From assembly GCF_001280505.1 (NCBI RefSeq), contig NZ_LBIO01000040.1:186001-250000 (forward strand): a stretch of 64,000 nt of DNA. The letters are read 5' to 3'. Below, in pieces: positions 18,700 to 27,538 of this stretch. A model generated the notes under the pieces. That model made no database searches. It was given only the letters and a program-made list of their open reading frames with translations, and had not been told where the DNA came from. This DNA comes from Mangrovimonas sp. TPBH4 (GTDB lineage Bacteria > Bacteroidota > Bacteroidia > Flavobacteriales > Flavobacteriaceae). The position numbers and the translations under genes are program-made. The number at the start of each line of letters is the position of its first letter. The stretch's first letter is position 1.

Positions 18700-19677
18700 T
18701 TATTCGGTTTCCTTAATTTGTTGGATTAAACGATACATTTCAGGATTGCTTTTGTATTGCTCGTAAATGCCTTGCACCTTATCTGAAAAGAGTGTTTTGT
18801 CCGGTCTAATGATTTCCACACCTGCTTTTTGCACCTCTCTCAAAGCTTCCGCTTCCGCTTCCGCCCACAATTCACGTTGGTATACCACCGATTTGTCCAC
18901 AGCTTCCTGCAACCACTCCTTTTCTTGATCAGAAAGGCGCTCCCAAAGGTGCGTTCCAATCAATAAAACGTCTGGTAGTGCCGTATGCTCGTCCAAACTG
19001 TAATACTTACAAACTTCGTAGTGACGTGAGAGATAAAAACTAGGCGGATTGTTCTCAGCGCCATCTACAACACCTTGTTGCAATGAGGTGTACAATTCTC
19101 CCCAAGAAATAGGCGTTGGCGAACCCCCAAGACTTTTAACCATGTCAATGGCGGTCACACTTTCCATAACGCGAATCTTCAACCCTTTTAAATCCTCTGG
19201 TGTATGAATAGGTTTCTCCTTTGTGTAAAAGCTTCGGCTACCTGCATCGTAGTACGCCAAACCTTTCAGCCAGTATTTAGTACCGCCATCCAACAATTGT
19301 TCACCAATAGGGCCGTCCAACACTTCAAATGAATGAGAGCGATCCCTAAACAAGAAAGGAATCCCAAACACCTTCATATTTGGGGAGAAGTTCTCCATCA
19401 CCCCAGAAGATACTTTGGTCATGTCCAAACTACCTATCTGAAGTAACTCCAAACACTCCCTTTCGGTCCCCAATTGTTGGCTGGGGTATATTTCCAATTG
19501 CATTTTTCCTCCTGAAATTTGGGCCAGGTCCTCGCCCATTTTTTCCATGGCCTTGTGTACCGAATGGTTCACGTCCAAACCATGGCCTAGTTTAATAACG
19601 CGATGTTCCTGAAGGTCGCTACAGCCCATAAGCAATAGTCCCAAAAAGGAAAAAGCTACAATTAGTTTATGATGCAT
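18700..19677 (-). CDS. dctP: TRAP transporter substrate-binding protein (DctP), lipoprotein
   Basis: A 325-residue solute receptor of the DctP/SiaP type. Visible family features are KLGHGLDVNHSVHKAMEKM at the N-terminus, the GLKIRVMES segment near residue 166 with the conserved carboxylate-binding Arg, and GVVDGAENNP near 207. Unlike most DctP proteins, which are soluble, it begins with a lipoprotein signal (lipobox LLMGC, Cys 19). In this cassette it probably binds galacturonate or unsaturated uronate. Confidence 0.92.
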   Translation of the reverse strand: MHHKLIVAFSFLGLLLMGCSDLQEHRVIKLGHGLDVNHSVHKAMEKMGEDLAQISGGKMQLEIYPSQQLGTERECLELLQIGSLDMTKVSSGVMENFSPNMKVFGIPFLFRDRSHSFEVLDGPIGEQLLDGGTKYWLKGLAYYDAGSRSFYTKEKPIHTPEDLKGLKIRVMESVTAIDMVKSLGGSPTPISWGELYTSLQQGVVDGAENNPPSFYLSRHYEVCKYYSLDEHTALPDVLLIGTHLWERLSDQEKEWLQEAVDKSVVYQRELWAEAEAEALREVQKAGVEIIRPDKTLFSDKVQGIYEQYKSNPEMYRLIQQIKETE

Positions 19678-19678
19678 G

Positions 19679-20350
19679 CTACTTGTTTTGTACTTTTTTA
19701 ATGATATCCAAAGCCTCTCTTACTTTAGCTTCCAGACCTTTAAAATCTTTATTCGCTAAGATATCTTTAGAAATAAGTTTCGACCCCATTCCCACACAGG
19801 TTACACCAGCATCAAACCAAGCTTTTAAATTTTCTTCGGTTGGTGATACGCCACCTGTAGGCATTATGGAAGTCCAAGGCTGTGGGCCCTTTACGCCTTT
19901 TACAAATTGAGGTCCGTAAATATCTCCTGGGAACAACTTTACAATCTCACAGCCCAATTCCTCGGCACGTGCAATTTCAGTCAAGGTTCCGCATCCAGGA
20001 GACCATAATACTTTTCTGCGGTTACATACCACCGCGATATCTTCACGCAATACTGGAGTTACCACAAAATTGGCTCCCAATTGCATATACAATGAGGCTG
20101 CTCCCGCATCGGTTACCGAACCTACACCCAAAATCATTCCCGGCAGGTTGGCATTGGCATATTTTACCAATTCCCCAAACACCTCATGGGCAAAATCCCC
20201 TCTAGAGGTAAATTCCATTAAGCGGGCACCCCCGCCATAACAGGCCTTTAATACATTTTTGCTTAATTCTATATCTCTGTGGAAAAACAAAGGAACCATC
20301 CCTGTTTCTTTCATCACACTAGCCACTTCTAGTCTTGAATATTGTGCCAT
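19679..20350 (-). CDS. eda: KDPG/KHG aldolase
   Basis: A 223-residue class I aldolase of the KDPG/KHG family: 2-keto-3-deoxy-6-phosphogluconate to pyruvate plus glyceraldehyde-3-phosphate. The catalytic base region MEFTSRG (Glu 46) and the Schiff-base lysine in EIVKLFPGD (Lys 138) are present. It is 1 bp from dctP and follows kdgK after an 85-bp gap containing a strong hairpin (20,376-20,408). It completes the uronate pathway encoded by this operon. Confidence 0.95.
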   Translation of the reverse strand: MAQYSRLEVASVMKETGMVPLFFHRDIELSKNVLKACYGGGARLMEFTSRGDFAHEVFGELVKYANANLPGMILGVGSVTDAGAASLYMQLGANFVVTPVLREDIAVVCNRRKVLWSPGCGTLTEIARAEELGCEIVKLFPGDIYGPQFVKGVKGPQPWTSIMPTGGVSPTEENLKAWFDAGVTCVGMGSKLISKDILANKDFKGLEAKVREALDIIKKVQNK

Positions 20351-20375
20351 TTTAGTTTACTATTGAAGATGGGCC

Positions 20376-20408
20376 TACATGTTGGGAATTAGACTAACCC
20401 AACATGTA
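20376..20408 (-). other. Intercistronic RNA hairpin between kdgK and eda
   Basis: A perfect 11-bp inverted repeat (20,376-20,386 with 20,398-20,408, 11-nt loop) sits in the only long gap of the uronate operon. No T-run follows on the minus strand, so it is not a classical terminator. A role in mRNA processing or segment stability is an inference. Confidence 0.65.
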
Positions 20409-20435
20409 TGTACCCAATATTTATTGTCTATTGAA

Positions 20436-21482
20436 TTATCTCGCTACTCTTCCGGAAGCATCTCCTCCCATCAATTTTTTAACCTCATCGATGGTTACCA
20501 AGTTAGCATCACCTTTAATGGTGTGTTTCAAACAGGATGCTGCTACCGCAAAATCCAATGCGTTTTGATCATCTTCCGGATATTCCAACAATCCGTAGAT
20601 CAATCCTCCCATAAAGGAATCTCCACCACCTACACGGTCTACGATATCGGTGATTTGGTACTGACGGGTTTCAAACATTGTTTTACCATCGTATAATACC
20701 CCTGCCCATGTGTTGTGGGATGCCGAAATAGAACCTCTCAAGGTCGTGATCACTTTTTTGGCCTTTGGGAATTTCTCCATCATTTGTTGACATACAGACA
20801 AGAACGCTTCTGCTTTCACATTATGTCCTTCTGTTTGTACTGAAATCCCTTCTGGCTTGATTCCAAAGTGCATTTCTGCATCTTCTTCATTTCCTAGAAC
20901 GACATCACAGTAAGCCGTCAATTCGGTCATGATTTTTTCTCTATGGGCCGCATCACAATACTTCCATAATTTAGCACGGTAGTTCAAATCGGTTGAAATG
21001 GTAATCCCCTTAGCACTTGCCGCTTTTACAGCTTCCAAGCACACATCGGCAGCACTTTGGGAAATAGCTGGTGTAATCCCAGTCCAGTGGAACCATCCTG
21101 CGCCTTCAAATACCTGATCCCAATCAATCATTCCCGGTTGAATTTCACTAATGGCAGAATGCGCTCTGTCATACACTACTTTAGAACCACGGGATACAGC
21201 TCCAGTTTCCAAAAAGTAGATTCCCAAACGGTCACCACCAAAGATGATGTTTTGTGTGTTTACCCCTCTTTTACGCATTTCCATAAGGGCACATTCTCCA
21301 ATATCGTTTTTAGGTAATCTGGTCACAAAATCTACAGGAACCCCATAATTTGCCAACGACACAGCAACATTGGATTCTCCTCCTCCGTACACTACATCAA
21401 ACGAATTGGTCTGTGAAAATCTCAAAAATCCTGGAGGCGCCAAGCGCAACATAATCTCTCCAAAAGTGACTACTTTTTTCAT
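20436..21482 (-). CDS. kdgK: 2-keto-3-deoxygluconate kinase (PfkB family)
   Basis: A 348-residue sugar kinase phosphorylating KDG to KDPG with ATP. The N-terminal GEIMLRLAPPG and GGGESNVAVSLA segments match KdgK. The PfkB signature VDRVGGGDSFMGG near residue 287 contains the catalytic Asp and anion hole. Both catabolic branches of this locus (altronate and DKI) converge on its substrate. It follows uxaC after 27 bp. Confidence 0.95.
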   Translation of the reverse strand: MKKVVTFGEIMLRLAPPGFLRFSQTNSFDVVYGGGESNVAVSLANYGVPVDFVTRLPKNDIGECALMEMRKRGVNTQNIIFGGDRLGIYFLETGAVSRGSKVVYDRAHSAISEIQPGMIDWDQVFEGAGWFHWTGITPAISQSAADVCLEAVKAASAKGITISTDLNYRAKLWKYCDAAHREKIMTELTAYCDVVLGNEEDAEMHFGIKPEGISVQTEGHNVKAEAFLSVCQQMMEKFPKAKKVITTLRGSISASHNTWAGVLYDGKTMFETRQYQITDIVDRVGGGDSFMGGLIYGLLEYPEDDQNALDFAVAASCLKHTIKGDANLVTIDEVKKLMGGDASGRVAR

Positions 21483-21509
21483 TGGTATGTATTGTTTTTT
21501 ATTAGTTTA

Positions 21510-22904
21510 TTAAAATTTAAAATATTCGTTTGCATTGTTATAACTGATGTCAGACACCAGTTTGCCAATCCATTCCATATCGTTTGGCAATTCACCTCTG
21601 TGCATTTCGTTTCCAAACAGGTTACACAACACTCTACGGAAATATTCATGGCGCGGGAAAGACATAAAGCTTCTGGAATCGGTTAACATTCCAATAAAGC
21701 AACTGATCAATCCCATATTGGACAGGGCGTTCATTTGTTTTTCCATCCCATCCTTTTGGTCCAAGAACCACCAACCAGAGCCCAATTGCACTTTCCCTTT
21801 GATAGTACCATCATTGAAGTTTCCAATCATGGTAGCCATCACCTCGTTATCTGCCGGGTTTAGGTTGTACAAAATAGTCTTGGTCAATTTGTCTTTGGTA
21901 TCCAAAGCATTTAAGAACTTCGACAAGGTCTCTGCTTGGGAATAATCGCCAATAGAATCCCATCCTGTATCTGGCCCCAATTGTGCCAACATACGGGTAT
22001 TGTTATTTCTTAAAGCTCCTAAGTGGTACTGTTGCACCCAGCCCAACTCGTGATAAGTTTCAGCTAAGTATAGCAACAGGGCTGTTTCAAATTGAAGCAC
22101 CTCAGTACGACTCAAAGCTTTCCCTTCTCGTTTCTTGGAGAAAATAGCTTTCACTTCACTTTCGGTAGCAGGTTCAAATGAAATTTGGTTCAATCCGTGG
22201 TCTGACAAGCGACAACCATGTTCATGGAAATAGTCGATACGCTTGCGCAAAGCCGTTTTCAAATCGTCATAAGTACGAATGTCCATTTCAGCCACCTTTT
22301 CAAGACTGTCCAAATAGGCATTGAAGGCCTCGCTACCTATCATGATGGCCTTATCCGGTCTAAAAGCGGTGCTCATTTTCACTGTAGCATCGCTTTGTGC
22401 CAATCTCGCGTGATGATCTAAAGAATCTATTGGATCTTCGGTAGTACATACTACCTCCACGTTCATTTTCTTCAACAAGTTTTGGCAGCTATAGCCTGGC
22501 GAGTTCAACATCTCTGCTGTTTTTGCATACACAGCATCGGCAGTCTTCTCGCTCAACAGATCGTACACGTCGTAATAACGTGCCAGCTCCAAATGCGTCC
22601 AATGGTACAAAGGGTTACGCATGGTATAAGGCACCGTTTTGGCCCAATGCGAAAACTTCTCCTTATCGGAAGCATTTCCTGTGATGTAAGTTTCATCTAC
22701 ACCCAAGGTACGCATGGCGCGCCATTTATAATGGTCGCCATTAATCCAAATCTTGGTAATGTTTTCAAACACGGTATCATTGGCAATATCTGCCGGCGGC
22801 AAATGGCAATGGTAATCTATAATAGGCATTTTGGCCGCGTAGTTGTGGTACAACTCTTGGGCCTGCTTCGTTTCTAACAGAAAATTATCATGTATAAATG
22901 ACAT
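21510..22904 (-). CDS. uxaC: Uronate isomerase
   Basis: A 464-residue glucuronate/galacturonate isomerase (amidohydrolase superfamily) converting D-galacturonate to D-tagaturonate. The metal site motif DYHCHLPP (His 32, His 34) is present, as is the C-terminal DSRSFMSFPRHEYFRR typical of UxaC. Length matches the family (about 465-470). It lies 18 bp after kduD in the operon. Confidence 0.96.
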   Translation of the reverse strand: MSFIHDNFLLETKQAQELYHNYAAKMPIIDYHCHLPPADIANDTVFENITKIWINGDHYKWRAMRTLGVDETYITGNASDKEKFSHWAKTVPYTMRNPLYHWTHLELARYYDVYDLLSEKTADAVYAKTAEMLNSPGYSCQNLLKKMNVEVVCTTEDPIDSLDHHARLAQSDATVKMSTAFRPDKAIMIGSEAFNAYLDSLEKVAEMDIRTYDDLKTALRKRIDYFHEHGCRLSDHGLNQISFEPATESEVKAIFSKKREGKALSRTEVLQFETALLLYLAETYHELGWVQQYHLGALRNNNTRMLAQLGPDTGWDSIGDYSQAETLSKFLNALDTKDKLTKTILYNLNPADNEVMATMIGNFNDGTIKGKVQLGSGWWFLDQKDGMEKQMNALSNMGLISCFIGMLTDSRSFMSFPRHEYFRRVLCNLFGNEMHRGELPNDMEWIGKLVSDISYNNANEYFKF

Positions 22905-22922
22905 ATCCTTTTTTGTTTGTTG

Positions 22923-23708
22923 TTAATCTTCGTTGGACGGTTTCCCAATGGTTGCCAGGATTCCCCCATCCACATATACAATTTGGCCATTGACAAAGTC
23001 ACTAGCTCTAGACGCCAAGAACACAGCTGTTCCGGCTAAATCTTCTGGATTCCCCCAACGTGCAGAAGGGGTTCTGTTGATGATAAATTCATTGAAAGGG
23101 TGTCCATCCACACGGATAGGTGCCGTTTGCGAGGTCGCAAAATACCCAGGACCAATCCCATTCACCTGAATGTTGTACTTAGCCCATTCAGTAGCAAGGT
23201 TACGTGTAAGCATCTTCAAACCACCTTTGGCTGCAGCATAGGCACTTACGGTATTACGTCCCAATTCACTCATCATGGAGCAGATATTGATAATCTTTCC
23301 ACCACCGCTCTTCACCATGCGGTTACCCACTAGTTGCGCCATGATAAAGGCACCAACCAAGTCTACATCAACCACACGTCTAAACTCATCTATTTTCATC
23401 GTCAAGGCAGGTTCTCTTTTAATGATCCCGGCGTTGTTCACCAGGATATCAATCTCGCCCTGTTCCTGTACCATTTGCTCCACCATCTGTGCTGCCAAGG
23501 TTTCATCGGTTACATCAAAGAGATAGCCCGATGCTTGATAGCCCTTGCCACGGTAGTGCTCTAGAGCCGCTTCCAATTTGGCTGGTGTGGTACTGGTTAT
23601 GATCAATTGCGCGCCTGCGTCTGCCAGTCCTTCGGCCATAGCCATTCCAAGACCATGGGTTCCTCCTGTGACCAAGGCAATTTTTCCCGTTAAATCAAAT
23701 AGTGTCAT
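22923..23708 (-). CDS. kduD: 2-deoxy-D-gluconate/2-keto-3-deoxygluconate dehydrogenase, SDR family
   Basis: A 261-residue classical short-chain dehydrogenase. The cofactor motif TGGTHGLG (14-21), NNAG (91-94) and the catalytic triad Ser 144, Tyr 157 and Lys 161 (SAYAAAKGG) are visible. Position 5 bp after kduI, plus the KduD-like C-terminus (VYVDGGILATIGKP), supports reduction of 2,5-diketo-3-deoxygluconate (DKII) to KDG. Confidence 0.93.
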   Translation of the reverse strand: MTLFDLTGKIALVTGGTHGLGMAMAEGLADAGAQLIITSTTPAKLEAALEHYRGKGYQASGYLFDVTDETLAAQMVEQMVQEQGEIDILVNNAGIIKREPALTMKIDEFRRVVDVDLVGAFIMAQLVGNRMVKSGGGKIINICSMMSELGRNTVSAYAAAKGGLKMLTRNLATEWAKYNIQVNGIGPGYFATSQTAPIRVDGHPFNEFIINRTPSARWGNPEDLAGTAVFLASRASDFVNGQIVYVDGGILATIGKPSNED

Positions 23709-23713
23709 AGGGC

Positions 23714-24550
23714 CTATCTTAATTCGTTAGGAGTGCGGGTATCCATATCGCCATAGTCTAGGTTCTCCCCAGCCATTCCCCAAATAAAGGCGTAGTTGGA
23801 CGTTCCCGATCCGGAGTGGATAGACCACTCTGGCGACAATACCGCCTGATTGCTTTCCATAAAAATATGGCGTGTATGTTCTGGCTCTCCCATAAAGTGA
23901 CTAATGGTTTGCCCTTCTTCCAAATCGAAATAGAAATAGGCCTCCATACGTCTGGTGTGGGTATGGGCAGGCATCGTGTTCCATACATTCCCTGGCAACA
24001 ACTCGGTCAATCCCATTTGCAATTGACAGGTCTTTACAATGCTGTTCACGATCAATTTGTTCAAGATGCGCTTGTTGGCATACTTCTCGTCTCCAAGTTC
24101 AATAACTTCGGCATTTTCCTTCCCAACTTTCATCGTTGGGTATTTTGTATGGGCCGGTGCTGAATTGATATAGAACAAGGCCTGTTCTCCTTCGGCACTG
24201 GCAAACACCACATCCTTGGTTTCTCTTCCAATGTATAGCGCCTCCTTCTTAGCCAATTCAAACACTTCGCCGTCTACGGTTACGGTTCCTCGACCGCCCA
24301 CATTTACAATTCCCATTTCCCTGCGGTCCAAAAAGTTCTCAGACTTTAAGTAAGGAATGGTTTCCAGCTTCAATTCTTTACCAACAGGCATAGCCCCTCC
24401 AACCACATACCTATCGTACATGGAATACGTCAAATTAATCTGATCCTCAACGAATAAGTTAGGGATTAAAAAGTGTTGGCGTAATTCCTCTGTTCCGTAG
24501 GCTCTGGCATCAACTGGATGGGATGCATACCTAAATTCTGAATGTGTCAT
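23714..24550 (-). CDS. kduI: 5-keto-4-deoxyuronate isomerase
   Basis: A 278-residue cupin isomerase converting 4-deoxy-L-threo-5-hexosulose uronate (DKI) to DKII. The zinc ligands known from the E. coli enzyme appear at the same positions: His 196, His 198, Glu 203 and His 245. It is the first gene of the roughly 12-kb uronate operon. A promoter with the perfect operator lies 14 bp upstream of the ATG at 24,550. Confidence 0.96.
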   Translation of the reverse strand: MTHSEFRYASHPVDARAYGTEELRQHFLIPNLFVEDQINLTYSMYDRYVVGGAMPVGKELKLETIPYLKSENFLDRREMGIVNVGGRGTVTVDGEVFELAKKEALYIGRETKDVVFASAEGEQALFYINSAPAHTKYPTMKVGKENAEVIELGDEKYANKRILNKLIVNSIVKTCQLQMGLTELLPGNVWNTMPAHTHTRRMEAYFYFDLEEGQTISHFMGEPEHTRHIFMESNQAVLSPEWSIHSGSGTSNYAFIWGMAGENLDYGDMDTRTPNELR

Positions 24551-24562
24551 ATCTTAGTTTTA

Positions 24563-24584
24563 TGTAATCGATTACACAAATATA
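24563..24584 (-). promoter_or_regulatory. Promoter and perfect LacI-type operator of the uronate catabolism operon
   Basis: On the minus strand the -7 element TATATTTG (24,584-24,577) is followed after one base by GTAATCGATTAC (24,575-24,564), embedded in the 14-bp palindrome TGTAATCGATTACA. The spacing is the same as at the GH28 and SusC promoters. No TTG is seen at the expected -33 distance. Confidence 0.83.
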
Positions 24585-24627
24585 ATATAAATTATGATAT
24601 ATCCTATCATTTCACCCCTGCCCCAAC

Positions 24628-24660
24628 AAAAAAAACCACGAATGCCCTTTATTCGCGGTT
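24628..24660 (-). terminator. Orphan minus-strand terminator upstream of kduI
   Basis: A 10-bp stem (24,634-24,643 with 24,651-24,660, one G-U pair on the minus strand) with a 7-nt loop is followed on the minus strand by about eight T. No minus-strand gene ends upstream of it. It may block antisense transcription into the kduI promoter or end a small RNA. Confidence 0.6.
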
Positions 24661-24791
24661 GTTGCGGCATTATGAATTTCACATAAAAAATACGGTTAAT
24701 TTGCGATAAATTAAAACACATCCCTCTAAAAATTGTAATTTTATCCCTTTGTTACAAATCATGCCCTTTTACAGGTTAAATACAGTACCCC

Positions 24792-27092
24792 ATGAGCAAA
24801 TCCCGCAAGCGCGATATCAATATACATAGCAACCCAGAATTCACAGGTCTAGAACTCACATCTCCAGGCCAATATGCAGCCGGCCCACCCGCCATAAAGG
24901 TAGCCTTTGAGCATATTTATAAGGAAATGGGCATTGTACGTGGCTTGCGCACCCTATCGCACATGAACCAAAAAGGTGGTTTTGACTGTCCTGGTTGCGC
25001 ATGGCCCGATCCTGAAAAGCGTTCCAACCTTGGGGAATATTGCGAAAATGGCGCCAAAGCCCTTGCCGAAGAAGCCACAACCAAAAAGGTAGATCGTGAC
25101 TTTTTCAGTAAATATTCGGTGGAGGAACTTTCACGTTGGTCCGACTATGAAATAGGCCGCAGTGGGCGCTTGATGGAGCCTATGGTACTGCGCCCCAATA
25201 GCATTCATTACGAACCCATCTCTTGGGCCGAGGCCTTTAGCCTTATTGCAGGGCAGTTGCACAGCCTTCAACATCCAGACGAGGCCATTTTTTACACCTC
25301 GGGACGCTCCAGTAACGAGGCGGCCTTTTTGTACGGTCTGTTCGCCCGTGCTTTTGGCACCAACAACATGCCCGACTGCTCCAACATGTGCCACGAATCC
25401 AGTGGGGTTGGACTCTCGGAAACCTTAGGGATCGGCAAAGGATCGGTGACGTTGGAAGACTTTAACAAAGCCGAAGTGGTGATGGTCATTGGTCAGAATC
25501 CCGGCACCAACCACCCACGTATGTTGTCGGCCCTTGAAAAATGTAAGAGCAATGGCGGCACAGTGATTAGTGTCAATCCGTTGGAAGAAGCTGGCCTGAT
25601 TCGATTTAAAAACCCACAGGAAGTGAATGGTCTTTTAGGAAGTGGCGTAGCCCTTACCGACATTCACCTTCAAGTGAAAATCAACCAGGATATTGCCCTG
25701 TTGAAACTCATCCAAAAACGTTTGGCCGCTTTGGACCAACAAGGGCAGCAAGTATTTGATCATGAATTCATCAAAACCTACACCCATGGTTATGATGCCT
25801 TTATCAAAAACCTTGGCAACGATTCGGAAGCAGCCCTGCTGAACGCCTGTGGCGTCCCTTCGCACCTCATTGACGATGTGGTCAACATCCTAGCCAAATC
25901 AAGCAAGATTATTATCTGTTGGGCCATGGGCCTTACACAACATAAAAACGGTGTCGATAACATTAAGGAATGCGTCAACCTGCTCTTGTTGAAAGGTAGT
26001 CTTGGCAAGCCCGGTGCGGGTACCTGTCCCGTACGTGGACACAGCAACGTACAAGGTGACCGTACCGTAGGGATCATGCACTATGTGTCCAAAAACTACA
26101 ACCAAGCCGTAAAGGACACCTTCAATTTTGACCCGCCCACCAAGTCGGGTTATGATGTAGTACACGCCATACAAGCCATGCACAATAAAGACGCTAAGGT
26201 ATTTATAGGCTTGGGCGGCAACTTTGTCTCAGCAGCCTCAGATACCGAATTTACAGCCGAAGCCCTGCAGCGCTGTGAACTCACCGTGCAGATCAGCACC
26301 AAATTGAACAGAAGCCACCTTATCACTGGGCAAACTGCCTTGATACTGCCTACTTTGGGCCGTTCGGAAATTGACATGAAAGGCAACTCGCGTCGTCATT
26401 TAACCGTAGAAAACAGTATGGGTGTGGTACACCAAACCAAAGGTATGTTGCCACCTGCCTCCTCGCATTTAAAGAGCGAGCCCGAAATAGTCTCAGGTAT
26501 TGCCCATGCTTATTTCCAAGGGAACCACCCTGTAGATTGGCTCTCTTTGGGGTCTAACTATGATTTGGTACGTGAGAAATTAGGGCAAGTGGTCCAAGGT
26601 TTTAAGGATGTAAATACCAAATCTAAAGATGGTGGCTATTACTTACCCAACAATGTACGCCGTTTAGACTTTAGCCGACTGCCCAACCAACGGGCCCAGT
26701 TCAGTATTACCCAAGCGCCTAAACACGAGTTGGATGAGGGTGAATATTTATTAATGACCATTCGTTCGCACGATCAGTTCAACACCACCATCTATGGGTT
26801 GGACGACCGTTACCGTGGCATCCATAACGAGCGCCGTGTGATCTTGATGAACCCTAAGGACATGGACCAAGCAGGCTTTGCCCAACGCGATGTGGTGAAC
26901 ATCATGAGCCATTACAACGGTGTGGAGCGCAAGGTGCACGGGTTTATTGTAGTTGCCTACAATATTCCACAGGGGAATTTAGCAGCTTATTTCCCAGAAA
27001 CCAATGCCTTGATTCCTATTGATCAGTTTGCGGATAAGAGTCATACACCAATTAGTAAGTCGATTAAGGTGAGTTTGGAGCTTCGTAGTTGA
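24792..27092 (+). CDS. YdeP/FdhF-family molybdopterin oxidoreductase
   Basis: A 766-residue protein of the FdhF/YdeP branch of molybdopterin (bis-MGD) oxidoreductases. The N-terminus has the branch motif CPGCAWPDP (Cys 66, Cys 69). MCHESSG near residue 202 lies where formate dehydrogenases carry their Mo ligand. The C-terminal molydop_binding domain begins near residue 640 (LLMTIRSHDQFNTTIYG). No Tat signal is visible, so it is probably cytoplasmic. The reaction of YdeP-type proteins is unsettled. It stands alone, divergent from kduI, and no formate dehydrogenase partner genes are adjacent. Its last 38 bp recur at 28,092. Confidence 0.85.
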   Translation: MSKSRKRDINIHSNPEFTGLELTSPGQYAAGPPAIKVAFEHIYKEMGIVRGLRTLSHMNQKGGFDCPGCAWPDPEKRSNLGEYCENGAKALAEEATTKKVDRDFFSKYSVEELSRWSDYEIGRSGRLMEPMVLRPNSIHYEPISWAEAFSLIAGQLHSLQHPDEAIFYTSGRSSNEAAFLYGLFARAFGTNNMPDCSNMCHESSGVGLSETLGIGKGSVTLEDFNKAEVVMVIGQNPGTNHPRMLSALEKCKSNGGTVISVNPLEEAGLIRFKNPQEVNGLLGSGVALTDIHLQVKINQDIALLKLIQKRLAALDQQGQQVFDHEFIKTYTHGYDAFIKNLGNDSEAALLNACGVPSHLIDDVVNILAKSSKIIICWAMGLTQHKNGVDNIKECVNLLLLKGSLGKPGAGTCPVRGHSNVQGDRTVGIMHYVSKNYNQAVKDTFNFDPPTKSGYDVVHAIQAMHNKDAKVFIGLGGNFVSAASDTEFTAEALQRCELTVQISTKLNRSHLITGQTALILPTLGRSEIDMKGNSRRHLTVENSMGVVHQTKGMLPPASSHLKSEPEIVSGIAHAYFQGNHPVDWLSLGSNYDLVREKLGQVVQGFKDVNTKSKDGGYYLPNNVRRLDFSRLPNQRAQFSITQAPKHELDEGEYLLMTIRSHDQFNTTIYGLDDRYRGIHNERRVILMNPKDMDQAGFAQRDVVNIMSHYNGVERKVHGFIVVAYNIPQGNLAAYFPETNALIPIDQFADKSHTPISKSIKVSLELRS
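27033..27070 (+). repeat. Tail of the oxidoreductase gene, duplicated at 28,092
   Basis: This 38-bp segment, encoding DKSHTPISKSIKV, recurs at 28,092-28,129 with three mismatches by eye. Confidence 0.75.
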
Positions 27093-27538
27093 TATAACGC
27101 ATTGAAGTTGTGAGTTGATTTTGTTAGCGGTGTAAATTTTCTTTTGCTTTCTCAACATATGTTCATTTTATTCATCCATTTTATTTGTAGGTATTCATGA
27201 ATGCTCTGCATTTGCCTTGATGCAATCCTTCGTCACGCTCAGGATAAACCAAGCCAAAAAATCAAGTCTGCAGTGCTTATTCACCCAACAACACCTTACG
27301 CCCTAAATAAAAAGAACTCGGTTTTACTCTCGTAAAACCTCAAACTACCTTTTTATTTTACGGCAGTTTCAGCGGTTGGGTCCCGAAGTCTCACATGAGG
27401 ACGAAAAATACCATTAACCTTTTAAAAAACCCCTTTTCAATTTCTTGTATAAATTTCAATTGTAAGAAAATATTTTAGATTTGTAGCAGCACAAAACTTA
27501 ACCAACCAACTATTGTATTGACACCTTCCTCCAATCCC

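Noticed and set aside
24792..27092. True formate dehydrogenase
   Set aside because: The protein has the CPGCAWPDP motif of the YdeP branch and lacks neighbouring iron-sulfur or accessory subunits.
27376..27406. Hammerhead-ribozyme-like string in the repeat element (CACATGAGGACGAAA, also at about 29,809)
   Set aside because: The core should read CUGANGA; two essential bases (U4 and G5) are wrong in both copies, and the helices needed around it do not form.
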